Shown here one piece after another: positions 26,859 to 35,001 of a stretch of DNA of 64,000 nucleotides. How positions within the stretch are numbered: the first letter of the stretch is position 1; each line of letters starts with the position of its first letter. This DNA is from Flavobacteriales bacterium UBA952. Its GTDB lineage: Bacteria > Bacteroidota > Bacteroidia > Flavobacteriales_D > Crocinitomicaceae. The translations under genes were made by a program, and so were the position numbers. Below the pieces are notes generated by a model. The model worked only from the letters and a program-made list of their open reading frames with translations, had not been told where the DNA came from and searched no databases. Location of the stretch: assembly GCA_905182495.1 (NCBI GenBank), contig CAJJBU010000006.1, positions 83,488 to 147,487 on the forward strand, given 5' to 3'.

Positions 26859-26924
26859 TGTTAATTTCTTTTAGCTGATTTTTTCAACGTTTTATTTTTT
26901 TTTAATTACTTAATTTTTTTAACG

Positions 26925-27893
26925 ATGAAGAAAGTTTACATTTTTTTAACTGCGCTTTTTATGGGCGCACAACTACAGGCTCAACCAACAATTGATTTTG
27001 AGTCCTCTTTAACCGATCCCGAAACCTACGACAATGGAGCAGATGGCAATGGCGATTTTGATTTCTCTCCCATTACCTTAAACAATTACTATGACGCTGA
27101 CTTTAATTACTTTTCAGGGTTTGCAATTTCAAATGTAACGGATAATACAACACCGGGGTACTTAAATCAATACAGTGCTTACTCCGGTTCTGGTTCAAAC
27201 GGCTCGAACACTTATGCCATAGGGACATCTAATCCAGAAATACATTCCAGTTCAGAACAAGCAAGAATTGTTTCATTCGATGTTTCAAACACAACCTATG
27301 CAGGCCTGTCAATGCTAAACGGAGATTCTTTTGCAAAACAATTCGGTTCTCCCAATAACGCTGCAGGTGAGCCTGATGGTACAGAAGGTGATGATTTTTT
27401 CCGTGTATGGGTCATTTGCGAAAGTTTATTTGGAGAAGACAAAGACTCCATTGAATTCTATTTGGCTGACTTTCGTTTTGAAGACAATGCGGAAGACTAC
27501 ATCCTGAACACATGGGAAACCATTGATTTAGCAAGTTTAATTTCATTTGATGTTTCTCACGTTTACATGCGCTTTGAATCCTCAGACATAGGAGCCTTTG
27601 GAATGAACACACCAGGCTATGTTGCGATTGATAATATCGGATGGGAAGGTACCTTTGGTGTTTCTGAAGTAAATAACTCGGGTTTTCAAACCTACCCCAA
27701 TCCAGTGAAAGACATCCTTCACATTAAAGGAGCTGAGGGACACCTTTCTCTAATATCTTCAAACGGCACAGAAATTTTTAAAGGAGAGCACAACACCATC
27801 TCTAGCATAGACTGCTCAGATTTACCATCAGGTGTTTATCTATTGAAAATAGATACAGAAAATGGAACAGTGTCAAGAAGAATTGTAAAGTAA
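26925..27893 (+). CDS. T9SS-secreted DUF4465 protein, predicted B12-binding surface protein
   Basis: A 322 aa protein with a signal peptide (residues 1-20, ending QAQ), a DUF4465 domain (about 21-240: a Gly/Ser/Asp-rich beta-sandwich with YFSGFAISNVTD, TPGYLNQYSAYSG and PGYVAIDNIGW) and a type A T9SS sorting domain (from about residue 250: TYPNPVKDILHIKG to SRRIVK). It is the first gene after the cobalamin riboswitch and directly precedes the BtuB-like receptor. DUF4465 proteins occur in Bacteroidota B12-uptake loci, where related surface proteins bind B12, so cobalamin or corrinoid capture at the cell surface is the likely role; binding itself is an inference. A 12-bp hairpin separates it from the receptor gene. 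Confidence 0.88.
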   Translation: MKKVYIFLTALFMGAQLQAQPTIDFESSLTDPETYDNGADGNGDFDFSPITLNNYYDADFNYFSGFAISNVTDNTTPGYLNQYSAYSGSGSNGSNTYAIGTSNPEIHSSSEQARIVSFDVSNTTYAGLSMLNGDSFAKQFGSPNNAAGEPDGTEGDDFFRVWVICESLFGEDKDSIEFYLADFRFEDNAEDYILNTWETIDLASLISFDVSHVYMRFESSDIGAFGMNTPGYVAIDNIGWEGTFGVSEVNNSGFQTYPNPVKDILHIKGAEGHLSLISSNGTEIFKGEHNTISSIDCSDLPSGVYLLKIDTENGTVSRRIVK

Positions 27894-27903
27894 CGCATAT
27901 ATA

Positions 27904-27939
27904 GAACCGAGATGAGGAACTTTTCTTTCATCTCGGTTC
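27904..27939 (+). repeat. intercistronic hairpin, 12-bp perfect stem
   Basis: GAACCGAGATGA (27904-27915) is perfectly complementary to TCATCTCGGTTC (27928-27939) with a 12-nt loop. There is no T-run after it. It lies between the DUF4465 gene and the receptor gene and probably stabilises the upstream mRNA or causes partial termination. Confidence 0.75.
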
Positions 27940-27950
27940 ATTATTAAACC

Positions 27951-29915
27951 ATGAGAATTATTTTTGTTTTTTTCATCTTTATTGCCGCTCCATCTTTTGG
28001 TCAAAAACCGGCAATACAAGAACTTCAAGAAATAAACATTAGCTATTCCTTAGATTCTATCTCTTCAAAGAAGAAATGGGAAGAAATGGAAACAAGTGAA
28101 ATAGAAGCGCTTCAAGCTGAAGACGCCGCTGACTTGATTCAAAAACTCACGGGTACTAGCATTAAATCCTATGGAGGACTGGGTGGCCTGAAAACTGTTT
28201 CTTCTCGTGGTCTAGGAGCTAAACACTCAGCGATTATTGCAGATGGCTTCAACATCCAAAACACACAGAATGGCCAAATAAACCTGGGGCAAATACATAC
28301 CGATAATATCACACACATCTCCGGAGGAAGTGCAAGAAAACCCATGCTAATGCTTCCCGTTTCCGCACAAGTTTCTGGGAGTATTTTTTTAGTAGAAACC
28401 TTCGAGAATTATTTCGGTAATGCGGGGCTTCAATATAGAACGCTTGGAAAGCTAGGCTCATTTAATCAAAAAGGGACCTACAGCGCGCTTAAGTTCACCA
28501 ATAAAAAAATACTATTGTGTGCCCATGGCAGTTTCAGGAATGCTGACGGCACCTACCCTTACACCATACCTAATGGAGACCTTACCATAAATGGAATCAG
28601 ACAAAACAATGATTATCAAGACAACTCTTTTGGAGCAACCATAGGGTTTAAAGGTAGAAATTCAATTGTTCGCATGGGATACCTTCAAAAGAATTTCAAT
28701 CAAGGACTCCCAGGTGCCATAATCTTCTACAACACCTTTTCAGATGAAAGAATGACTAGTGGAGAACAGAACATCTTCGTAGACTACGTACTCAAAAAAA
28801 ATAAATATTTTTTCAGAGGCTTTTTAAAGCTTAATAAAAATGAACTTTTATATAAGGATCCGGATTACCTCGGTCAAATCGGGGGACTTCAGGTTCGGTA
28901 TGAAAACAAGACACTACAAATAGGCACTTCAGGGGGAGTAGAACTTTCTGAAAATCTAAAAATACATTTCGGATTAGAGCAAGTCACAAGCGAACTGAAT
29001 GTGAGTGACAGCAGCTTTGCTCGCCCTAGAAGAATCCATAATTATGGTCTGATTGGTTTGACTTTCAATCTAAAACATCAGCTTCACTTAAAAGCACAGC
29101 TCGCAGCACAATATATAACAGAAGAAAACACAGTTGCAGGAGGCGCAGGTGAGCAATTTAGGTTGAATCCTTTTATAGAATTAACGACCAAAGAATTTAA
29201 ACATAACCTCAAGCATTCCTTGTGGTATAGAAGCTCTTTTAGAATGCCCACGTTTAATGAACTTTATTATAAAAACATAGGAAACATAAACCTTGAACCT
29301 GAAGAAGCACATCAAATTAATTATACATGGTCTTTATTACCCATTCAAAAAAACAATTTTGAAATGTACCTCAGAAATAACCTATATATCAACCTTGTCG
29401 AAAACAAAATTGTGGCTATTCCTACCCAAAACCTTTTTGTTTGGTCAATCCAAAACATTGATAAAGCAAGAGTCTACGGGCTCGATATAAAAACGGGCAT
29501 GGAATGGAAGCTTTCAGCAGACTGGAAAGCTGCTATAAGCGCAAGCTATAGCCTGCAAAAAGCATTGGACATTACAGATAGAAGTGCACCGACCTTTCGA
29601 CATCAAATCGCATATATTCCACTTCACACCTCTAACATTGACCTCTCGATGAATTATAGAGGTGCAGGAATTCGATTCTCGAACCACCTCGTATCAAGTA
29701 GGTATTGCCTCAATGAAAACATCGCCAACAATAAAGTTGATGGGTTTTTAATTAGCAGTATTAGTGCTTTTTACAACTTAAAGCTCCCAAATCATCATTC
29801 CATAAATATGAGATTCACCGTGAAGAATCTTTTAGACAATTCCTACGCCTATATGAGAAGTTATGTAATGCCTGGAAGAAATTATTTAATCGTAATGAAA
29901 TATGCGTTCAATTAA
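27951..29915 (+). CDS. btuB: TonB-dependent outer-membrane receptor, predicted cobalamin transporter (BtuB-like)
   Basis: A 654 aa beta-barrel receptor. The signal peptide covers residues 1-18 (ending SFGQ), and the plug domain is at about 45-160 (DAADLIQKLTGTSIKSYGGL, SSRGLGAKHSAIIADGFNIQ). The rest is a 22-strand-type barrel ending in a terminal aromatic strand (NYLIVMKYAFN). It lacks the N-terminal carboxypeptidase-like domain of SusC proteins, as BtuB homologues do. The cobalamin assignment rests mainly on the riboswitch upstream and the BtuG-like partner gene, which overlaps its end by 14 bp. Other corrinoids are possible substrates. Confidence 0.87.
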   Translation: MRIIFVFFIFIAAPSFGQKPAIQELQEINISYSLDSISSKKKWEEMETSEIEALQAEDAADLIQKLTGTSIKSYGGLGGLKTVSSRGLGAKHSAIIADGFNIQNTQNGQINLGQIHTDNITHISGGSARKPMLMLPVSAQVSGSIFLVETFENYFGNAGLQYRTLGKLGSFNQKGTYSALKFTNKKILLCAHGSFRNADGTYPYTIPNGDLTINGIRQNNDYQDNSFGATIGFKGRNSIVRMGYLQKNFNQGLPGAIIFYNTFSDERMTSGEQNIFVDYVLKKNKYFFRGFLKLNKNELLYKDPDYLGQIGGLQVRYENKTLQIGTSGGVELSENLKIHFGLEQVTSELNVSDSSFARPRRIHNYGLIGLTFNLKHQLHLKAQLAAQYITEENTVAGGAGEQFRLNPFIELTTKEFKHNLKHSLWYRSSFRMPTFNELYYKNIGNINLEPEEAHQINYTWSLLPIQKNNFEMYLRNNLYINLVENKIVAIPTQNLFVWSIQNIDKARVYGLDIKTGMEWKLSADWKAAISASYSLQKALDITDRSAPTFRHQIAYIPLHTSNIDLSMNYRGAGIRFSNHLVSSRYCLNENIANNKVDGFLISSISAFYNLKLPNHHSINMRFTVKNLLDNSYAYMRSYVMPGRNYLIVMKYAFN

Positions 29916-30954
29916 AATACTATTCGTGCTTTTCTTATTCGCGGCATGCGATAAGGTCGATCCAATTGTTCCTACAAGCAATCCACTATCAAACGGAGCC
30001 ATCGTTCTTTGCGAAGGATTGTTTCAGCAAAATAACACCCAACTTTCTTTTATCCGTTTTAGCGATGCCCAAGTAGAAAATAACTTTTTCTTAAATCGTG
30101 TAGGTCGACAGCTCGGTGATACGGGGAATGATATAAAACGATATGGAAGTAAAATATATATTCTCGTAAATGTTTCCAGCACTATAGAAATAGTAGATGC
30201 CAATGATTTTTCTTCTATCAAGCAGATCAACATGATGAACGGCACAAGCGCAAAGCAGCCAAGGGCAATTGTTTTTCATGAAGGTGCTGCCTTTGTAACG
30301 TGCTTTGATGGCTATGTAGACCGTATAGATACCGCAACCTTAAATATTACAGAACGCATTCCAGTCGGCGCAAACCCAGAAGGATTGGCTATAGCAAATG
30401 GCAAATTATATGTCGCAAATTCCGGAGGGCTCAACAGTTCCTCAATGGATTCTACAGTTTCGGTGATAGACCTCTCTACCTTGGAAGAAATAGACCGAGT
30501 CACTGTTGGTTTAAATCCTGGAGGTATAAAGTCGGATGTAAATGGCGCTATTTATGTGATTACAAGAGGAAACTATGGTTCGATTCCATCTAGAATGGTT
30601 CGAATTGAAAGCCAGACGGATCAGGTTTCAGAAGAATTTGACTTTGATATTTCTAGTTTCAGTGAATTTAACGGTCATTTTTTATTTACCAAGCACAACT
30701 TCTCTTCAGGAGAAAGCTCTGTCGGCATATTTAACACGACAACACAAACAGTTCAAGAAGAAGCATTTATAAGCTTAAATCAGGTTCAGACTCTTTATGG
30801 TGTAACTTACAACCCAATAAATAATAAGATTTACCTCTCCGATGCCATGAACTATACCAATACGGGTTATATACACGAATACAGTTCTTCAGGTCTCTTT
30901 ATTCAAAGCTTTCATGTCGGCTTAAACCCTTCAAAATTATTATTTTATGAATAA
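29902..30954 (+). CDS. surface lipoprotein with YncE-like beta-propeller, BtuG-like
   Basis: A 350 aa lipoprotein with lipobox LFAAC (Cys16). The body repeats the pattern of a beta-propeller of the YncE/DUF5074 type: VPVGANPEGLAIANGKLYVAN-like units recur as RIPVGANPEGLAI, DRVTVGLNPGGIKSD and SFHVGLNPSKLLF, each about 50-60 residues apart. In Bacteroides the propeller lipoprotein BtuG caps BtuB and binds B12 with very high affinity; the gene's position directly behind the BtuB-like receptor (14-bp overlap) under a B12 riboswitch supports the same role. The B12-binding residues were not checked against BtuG. It overlaps the next gene by 8 bp. Confidence 0.85.
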   Translation: MRSIKILFVLFLFAACDKVDPIVPTSNPLSNGAIVLCEGLFQQNNTQLSFIRFSDAQVENNFFLNRVGRQLGDTGNDIKRYGSKIYILVNVSSTIEIVDANDFSSIKQINMMNGTSAKQPRAIVFHEGAAFVTCFDGYVDRIDTATLNITERIPVGANPEGLAIANGKLYVANSGGLNSSSMDSTVSVIDLSTLEEIDRVTVGLNPGGIKSDVNGAIYVITRGNYGSIPSRMVRIESQTDQVSEEFDFDISSFSEFNGHFLFTKHNFSSGESSVGIFNTTTQTVQEEAFISLNQVQTLYGVTYNPINNKIYLSDAMNYTNTGYIHEYSSSGLFIQSFHVGLNPSKLLFYE

Positions 30955-31909
30955 CACCAACGGTTATTTCCTAACCTTATCACTTGTAATGCTTAGCTTT
31001 ACCCATTCTGAGCTTACGTTTGGACAATCCTATGCACCTGAGCCAGGAGCAGCTGGATCTACAGCTATTCATAAAGATTCTTTAGCCATTGCCAGATGGG
31101 CCGATCAGGTCACGGTAAACCGTGGCTATAAAGACATCCAGCAACCAGAATTAGGTCTCACAGACTACGGACAAGACCTTGACGCGACAGGTATTGCAGA
31201 CAATATGGTAGTTTCCCTTGGAGATGGCGGCAGCGCAATAGCAAACTTCTCAAATCCGATTCAAAATGAAGACGGTCCTGATTTTGCGGTTTTTGAAAAT
31301 GGATTCTCTGACCACTATATGGAATTGGCATATGTTGAGGTGAGCTCTAATGGAATTGATTACACTCGTTTTCAATCCATTTCCGAGATCCCCAATGATA
31401 TTCAAATAGACAACTTTACGTTTTCCGATTGCAGGTACGTCAATAACCTTGCAGGAAAATACCGTGTTTACTATGGTACTCCTTTTGACCTGTCTGATCT
31501 AGAAGGCAGCCCCGGACTTGACTTAAATCATATTATTAGCATTCGTATTATTGACGTCGTCGGATGTATTGCACCAACGTTTTCAAGCTATGACAGCGAA
31601 GGGAATACAATCAATGACCCCTACCCGACCAATTTCGATTCTGGAGGTTTTGACCTCGATGCCATCGGTATTATGAATAGTTTGGACTTGTCAATTGAGG
31701 AAAACAAGTTCAAAGCAGGTGTTTTTCCTAATCCTGTTAAAGATATACTGTATCTAAAAGGATTTACAAATGAGGAAAAACACATTGTGAATCCTATGGG
31801 TGCTCTTGTTTTAGATTTCTATGGAGACAGGGCTCATGTAGGTCAACTTAGACCCGGAGTTTATTATTTAAAACAAGCTTCGAAAATCATTAAATTCATC
31901 AAAAATTGA
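30947..31909 (+). CDS. T9SS-secreted protein of the B12 operon, function unknown
   Basis: A 320 aa protein with a signal peptide (about residues 1-27, ending TFGQ), a beta-rich domain of about 210 residues (ARWADQVTVNRGYKDIQQPE, DGPDFAVFENGF, GGFDLDAIGIMN) and a C-terminal T9SS sorting domain (VFPNPVKDILYLKG ... KIIKFIKN). Similar cell-surface proteins accompany BtuB-like and propeller genes in other Bacteroidota loci as I recall them, but I cannot name a domain. Its 8-bp overlap with the propeller gene makes it the last member of the riboswitch operon. An accessory role in corrinoid binding or in assembling the surface complex is inferred from context only. No terminator was found before the convergent gene. 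Confidence 0.82.
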   Translation: MNNTNGYFLTLSLVMLSFTHSELTFGQSYAPEPGAAGSTAIHKDSLAIARWADQVTVNRGYKDIQQPELGLTDYGQDLDATGIADNMVVSLGDGGSAIANFSNPIQNEDGPDFAVFENGFSDHYMELAYVEVSSNGIDYTRFQSISEIPNDIQIDNFTFSDCRYVNNLAGKYRVYYGTPFDLSDLEGSPGLDLNHIISIRIIDVVGCIAPTFSSYDSEGNTINDPYPTNFDSGGFDLDAIGIMNSLDLSIEENKFKAGVFPNPVKDILYLKGFTNEEKHIVNPMGALVLDFYGDRAHVGQLRPGVYYLKQASKIIKFIKN

Positions 31910-31918
31910 ATTGATTTC

Positions 31919-32939
31919 TTAAGCCCAAACTTTGGTTCCTTCAGAACAATTCTTGCAGATATCGACCTGAGACCTGTTGTTCACCACAGCACTTCTGAAT
32001 CCTCTATATTCAGGAGATTTCCAGATCTCTTTAAACTGATTATTTTGAACGCTTCCCAAGACATGACTTGCGTCCTTATCAAAGCAACATGGAACAATAC
32101 TTCCATCCCAAGTGCTGACAGAACCAGACCACATTCTCCAACAATGGTTACCAGGGTTTCCCTTTTAATTTATAAGTCCCATCACCTTGCCTTTTATACC
32201 TAGAATACCTCTCGTTTTCAGGCATCAAAGGATTTCCGTTCTTATAGTCGTACAGTTGAGCTGTTTTTATCCGAACCTCATCGATAGACATTTCAGAAGC
32301 TAGTTCAAATACCTGCGGGATTTCATGCTCATTTGGTTTAACTGCCAAAAACTGAAAAATAAGATGTGGGGTATGTGAATTCCTTTCTCTTTTCGCTGCT
32401 ACAAGGTTCTGACTCGCTGAGATTACCTTGGATAGTTTTCCATGAACCCTATATTGCTCATAGGTCTCTTGTGTAAGCCCATCAATTGAAACAATAATCC
32501 GATCTAAACCAGAGTCAACGATCTCAAGGGCCTTTTCAGGTGTAATAAAGTGACCATTCGTTGAGGTTGATGTATAAATTCTAGAGCGCTTAGCATCCTT
32601 GATTAATTCCAAAAATTCGGGATGTAAAAAAGGTTCTCCTTGAAAATAATAATTGATATAAAAGACTGACTTTTCTATTTGATTTAACAACTTCCGATGC
32701 AAGTTTAAATCTAATTTTCCAGTAGGGCGCGTAAATTGTTTAAGACCGCTAGGGCATTCAGGACAGCCAAGATTACACGCCGTTGTAGGCTCAATACTCA
32801 TGGATGCTGGCAAGCCCAAATGAATCGGCTTCGAGAAGATTCTTGCACTTAAAAAACTAACACGTAATAATAATATATTCCAAATCCTAAAAGCGGTTAG
32901 ATGTCTTACTATTCGAATTGAATCTCTCCATTTTGACAT
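31919..32939 (-). pseudogene. radical SAM/SPASM domain protein, broken by one inserted base
   Basis: A radical S-adenosylmethionine protein of about 340 aa. The radical SAM 4Fe-4S motif is CNLGCPEC (C-x3-C-x2-C) near residue 54. The C-terminal SPASM domain carries further cysteines (PCCFDKDA and DICKNCSEG). The frame ends at TAA (32150-32148) right after LKGKPW, and the next frame continues as NHCWRMWSGS, the natural SPASM sequence, so one base around 32150 is extra. The N-terminal 40 residues are amphipathic. Such proteins modify peptides or small molecules; no precursor peptide gene was seen nearby, so the substrate is unknown. Sequence error is likely. Confidence 0.82.
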
Positions 32940-33058
32940 GAGGTAAAATTAATAAATATCAACCTTGTAACAACATGAATCAATAGACTAGATTGTGATT
33001 CATCCTTGTTTACATTTATTATTATATCAAAGCAGGCGCTATTAATTGCTAAAAGCAA

Positions 33059-33066
33059 TATCTTTG
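33059..33066 (+). promoter_or_regulatory. -7 box of the phosphoribosyltransferase-murQ operon
   Basis: TATCTTTG, an exact TAnnTTTG match 16 nt before the ATG at 33083; no clear -33 element. Confidence 0.45.
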
Positions 33067-33082
33067 TATAAAGCCAAATCAA

Positions 33083-33577
33083 ATGCAAATCATCCTCAAT
33101 CATATTCAAACGCAACAAAAAATCACACGTCTTGGACATGAACTCATTGAAAACTGTTTTGAAGAAGAAGAGGTGTTTATTGGGGGTATTAAAGGAAATG
33201 GATTTCTATTGGCAACAATATTAGGGCATATTATTGAAAATAATTCAGATATAAAAGCAACATGTTTCGATATTTCTATCAATAAGAGCGAACCATGGAG
33301 CGAACCTATTTCCTTAGGCATTGAACAATCAAAATTAAAGAAAGGATATATCATCTTAGTAGATGACGTCATTAATTCGGGGAAAACACTTCAATATGCG
33401 CTTGTTAAATTTCTTGAACAGCCAACCAAAGCAATTAAGACTGTGGTTTTAGTAGATAGAAAACATAGGAGGTATCCTGTGAAAGCAAATTTCGTAGGCT
33501 TATCCTTATCAACGACCCTACAAGATCGAGTGCAGGTTGATTTTGCGGAAGGAGAAACCAAAGCTTTTTTGACATGA
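33083..33577 (+). CDS. phosphoribosyltransferase family protein (PyrR-like)
   Basis: A 164 aa type I phosphoribosyltransferase. The PRPP-binding signature is IILVDDVINSGKTL near residue 95, and the C-terminal VDRKHRRYPVKANFVGLSL resembles the PyrR branch (uracil phosphoribosyltransferase or pyrimidine-operon regulator). Length and order fit PyrR, but no pyrimidine gene is nearby, so regulation of a pyr operon is not supported here. Its TGA overlaps the murQ ATG (ATGA), implying coupled translation with a cell-wall recycling enzyme. Substrate unknown. Confidence 0.8.
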   Translation: MQIILNHIQTQQKITRLGHELIENCFEEEEVFIGGIKGNGFLLATILGHIIENNSDIKATCFDISINKSEPWSEPISLGIEQSKLKKGYIILVDDVINSGKTLQYALVKFLEQPTKAIKTVVLVDRKHRRYPVKANFVGLSLSTTLQDRVQVDFAEGETKAFLT

Positions 33578-34386
33578 AGAAACCAACTGAAGCGACCTCT
33601 AAATATGACCATCTTGAATTGATGAGCGCCAAAGAATTACTGGAAGGTATCAATCAAGAAGATCAAAGCGTTGCATTTGCCGTTCAAAAGGAAATTCCTA
33701 GTATAGAAGCTTTTATAGATGAGGCATTAGTAAGAATGAAAAAAGGCGGACGTCTTTTTTATATCGGAGCAGGAACCAGTGGAAGACTAGGCGTCGTTGA
33801 TGCAAGCGAATGTCCACCAACCTTTGGTGTTGCCCATGGTGTTGTCGTTGGAATCATAGCGGGAGGGGATAAAGCAATTAGAAAAGCTGTTGAGTTTGCT
33901 GAGGATGATACGGAGCAGGGCTGGTTAGATTTATGCAAATATAAAGCAAACGATAATGATATCTTATTGGGAATAGCGGCATCTGGAGGTACTCCCTATG
34001 TTATAGGAGCGATCTTGAAAGCCAATCAAAATGGTTTGTTAACTGCAGGGATTTCCTGTAACCCAGATTCTATACTTGCAGAGGCGGCTACATATGCTAT
34101 AACTCCAATTGTAGGACCGGAATTTGTCACAGGGTCAACACGTATGAAGTCAGGTACTGCTCAGAAAATGGTGCTTAATATGATTTCTACGGCTTTAATG
34201 ATTCAGCTTGGCCATGTCAAAGGAAATAAGATGGTTGACATGCAATTAAGTAACAATAAATTGGTTGAAAGAGGTACACGTATGGTTTGTGAGGCACTTG
34301 ATATTCAAAAAGATAATGCAAAAGAACTCCTCATTAAACATGGTTCTGTGAGAGCAGCAATAAAGGCATACGGCAATCATCAGTGA
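33574..34386 (+). CDS. murQ: N-acetylmuramic acid 6-phosphate etherase
   Basis: MurQ removes the lactyl ether from MurNAc-6-P to give GlcNAc-6-P during recycling of peptidoglycan sugars in the cytoplasm. The 270 aa SIS-domain protein shows FYIGAGTSGRLGVVDASECP (sugar-phosphate loop and active-site Glu), GIAASGGTPYVIGAI and GSTRMKSGTAQKMVLNMIST. It is near the short end of the family's usual 270-300 aa. It is translationally coupled to the phosphoribosyltransferase. No MurP or AnmK partner is in the window, but Mpl at 50-51 kb belongs to the same recycling theme. Confidence 0.95.
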   Translation: MKKPTEATSKYDHLELMSAKELLEGINQEDQSVAFAVQKEIPSIEAFIDEALVRMKKGGRLFYIGAGTSGRLGVVDASECPPTFGVAHGVVVGIIAGGDKAIRKAVEFAEDDTEQGWLDLCKYKANDNDILLGIAASGGTPYVIGAILKANQNGLLTAGISCNPDSILAEAATYAITPIVGPEFVTGSTRMKSGTAQKMVLNMISTALMIQLGHVKGNKMVDMQLSNNKLVERGTRMVCEALDIQKDNAKELLIKHGSVRAAIKAYGNHQ

Positions 34387-34400
34387 TTTTTACCAAATGG

Positions 34401-34429
34401 TTTGGGTATTCGAAACGGAATTATTTTTG
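34401..34429 (+). promoter_or_regulatory. promoter of the 34498 membrane protein (TTTG - N17 - TATTTTTG)
   Basis: TTTG at 34401-34404 and an exact TAnnTTTG box at 34422-34429 are 17 bp apart. The box ends 68 nt before the ATG. Confidence 0.55.
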
Positions 34430-34497
34430 ATTTCCAAGTCACAACTTCAAGATTGCAATTATAAAATCGCTATAAAAAGTAGAAGAACGTATAAATA

Positions 34498-35001
34498 ATG
34501 AATCTCTTTAAAATCAAAAGACACGTTTACCTAGTACTGTGCATTGCTCTTTTAATTTGTGCAGTCCAATTGTATTTTTATAACATCTACCCTTGGATTC
34601 AAATCACAAGTATAATCGTGGCCTCCATAATCACATTAGCGGTATCTGAATTGAATAATAAGCCTAGCGATCAAAGTAGATGGTTTTATTTGGGTATTTC
34701 TATTTTTCAATTCATATTAGCTGGATTAATCATTCTGCAAAAGGAATGGGTTCTAGAATATCCCCATCTCCTTGCCTACCCAATACTATTTGCTATTAGT
34801 ACAATTCCTTATTCAATGTTTGCAAGGAGAAAAAACAAATACACTCATGTATTTCTATGTATTAGCATAACTGTAGCATTGGTTTTAAGTATGAGATTGT
34901 TTTTTCACAGCCCTTACCTAGACCTCTTTATTCTGATTGGACTCGGTGTACAATGCATTTGGATTACAATACTTAGTCTTAAAAAAACAGTTAACGTATA
35001 A
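34498..35001 (+). CDS. hypothetical membrane protein with about five transmembrane helices
   Basis: A 167 aa hydrophobic protein without a recognised family. Helices lie at about residues 10-28, 32-50, 62-80, 92-108 and 117-160 (the last region probably two). The loops contain basic clusters (RRKNKYTH), giving an orientation but no function. It ends inside the convergent NlpC/P60 gene (11-bp overlap). The promoter-like TTTG-N17-TATTTTTG upstream supports an independent gene after murQ. Confidence 0.7.
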   Translation: MNLFKIKRHVYLVLCIALLICAVQLYFYNIYPWIQITSIIVASIITLAVSELNNKPSDQSRWFYLGISIFQFILAGLIILQKEWVLEYPHLLAYPILFAISTIPYSMFARRKNKYTHVFLCISITVALVLSMRLFFHSPYLDLFILIGLGVQCIWITILSLKKTVNV

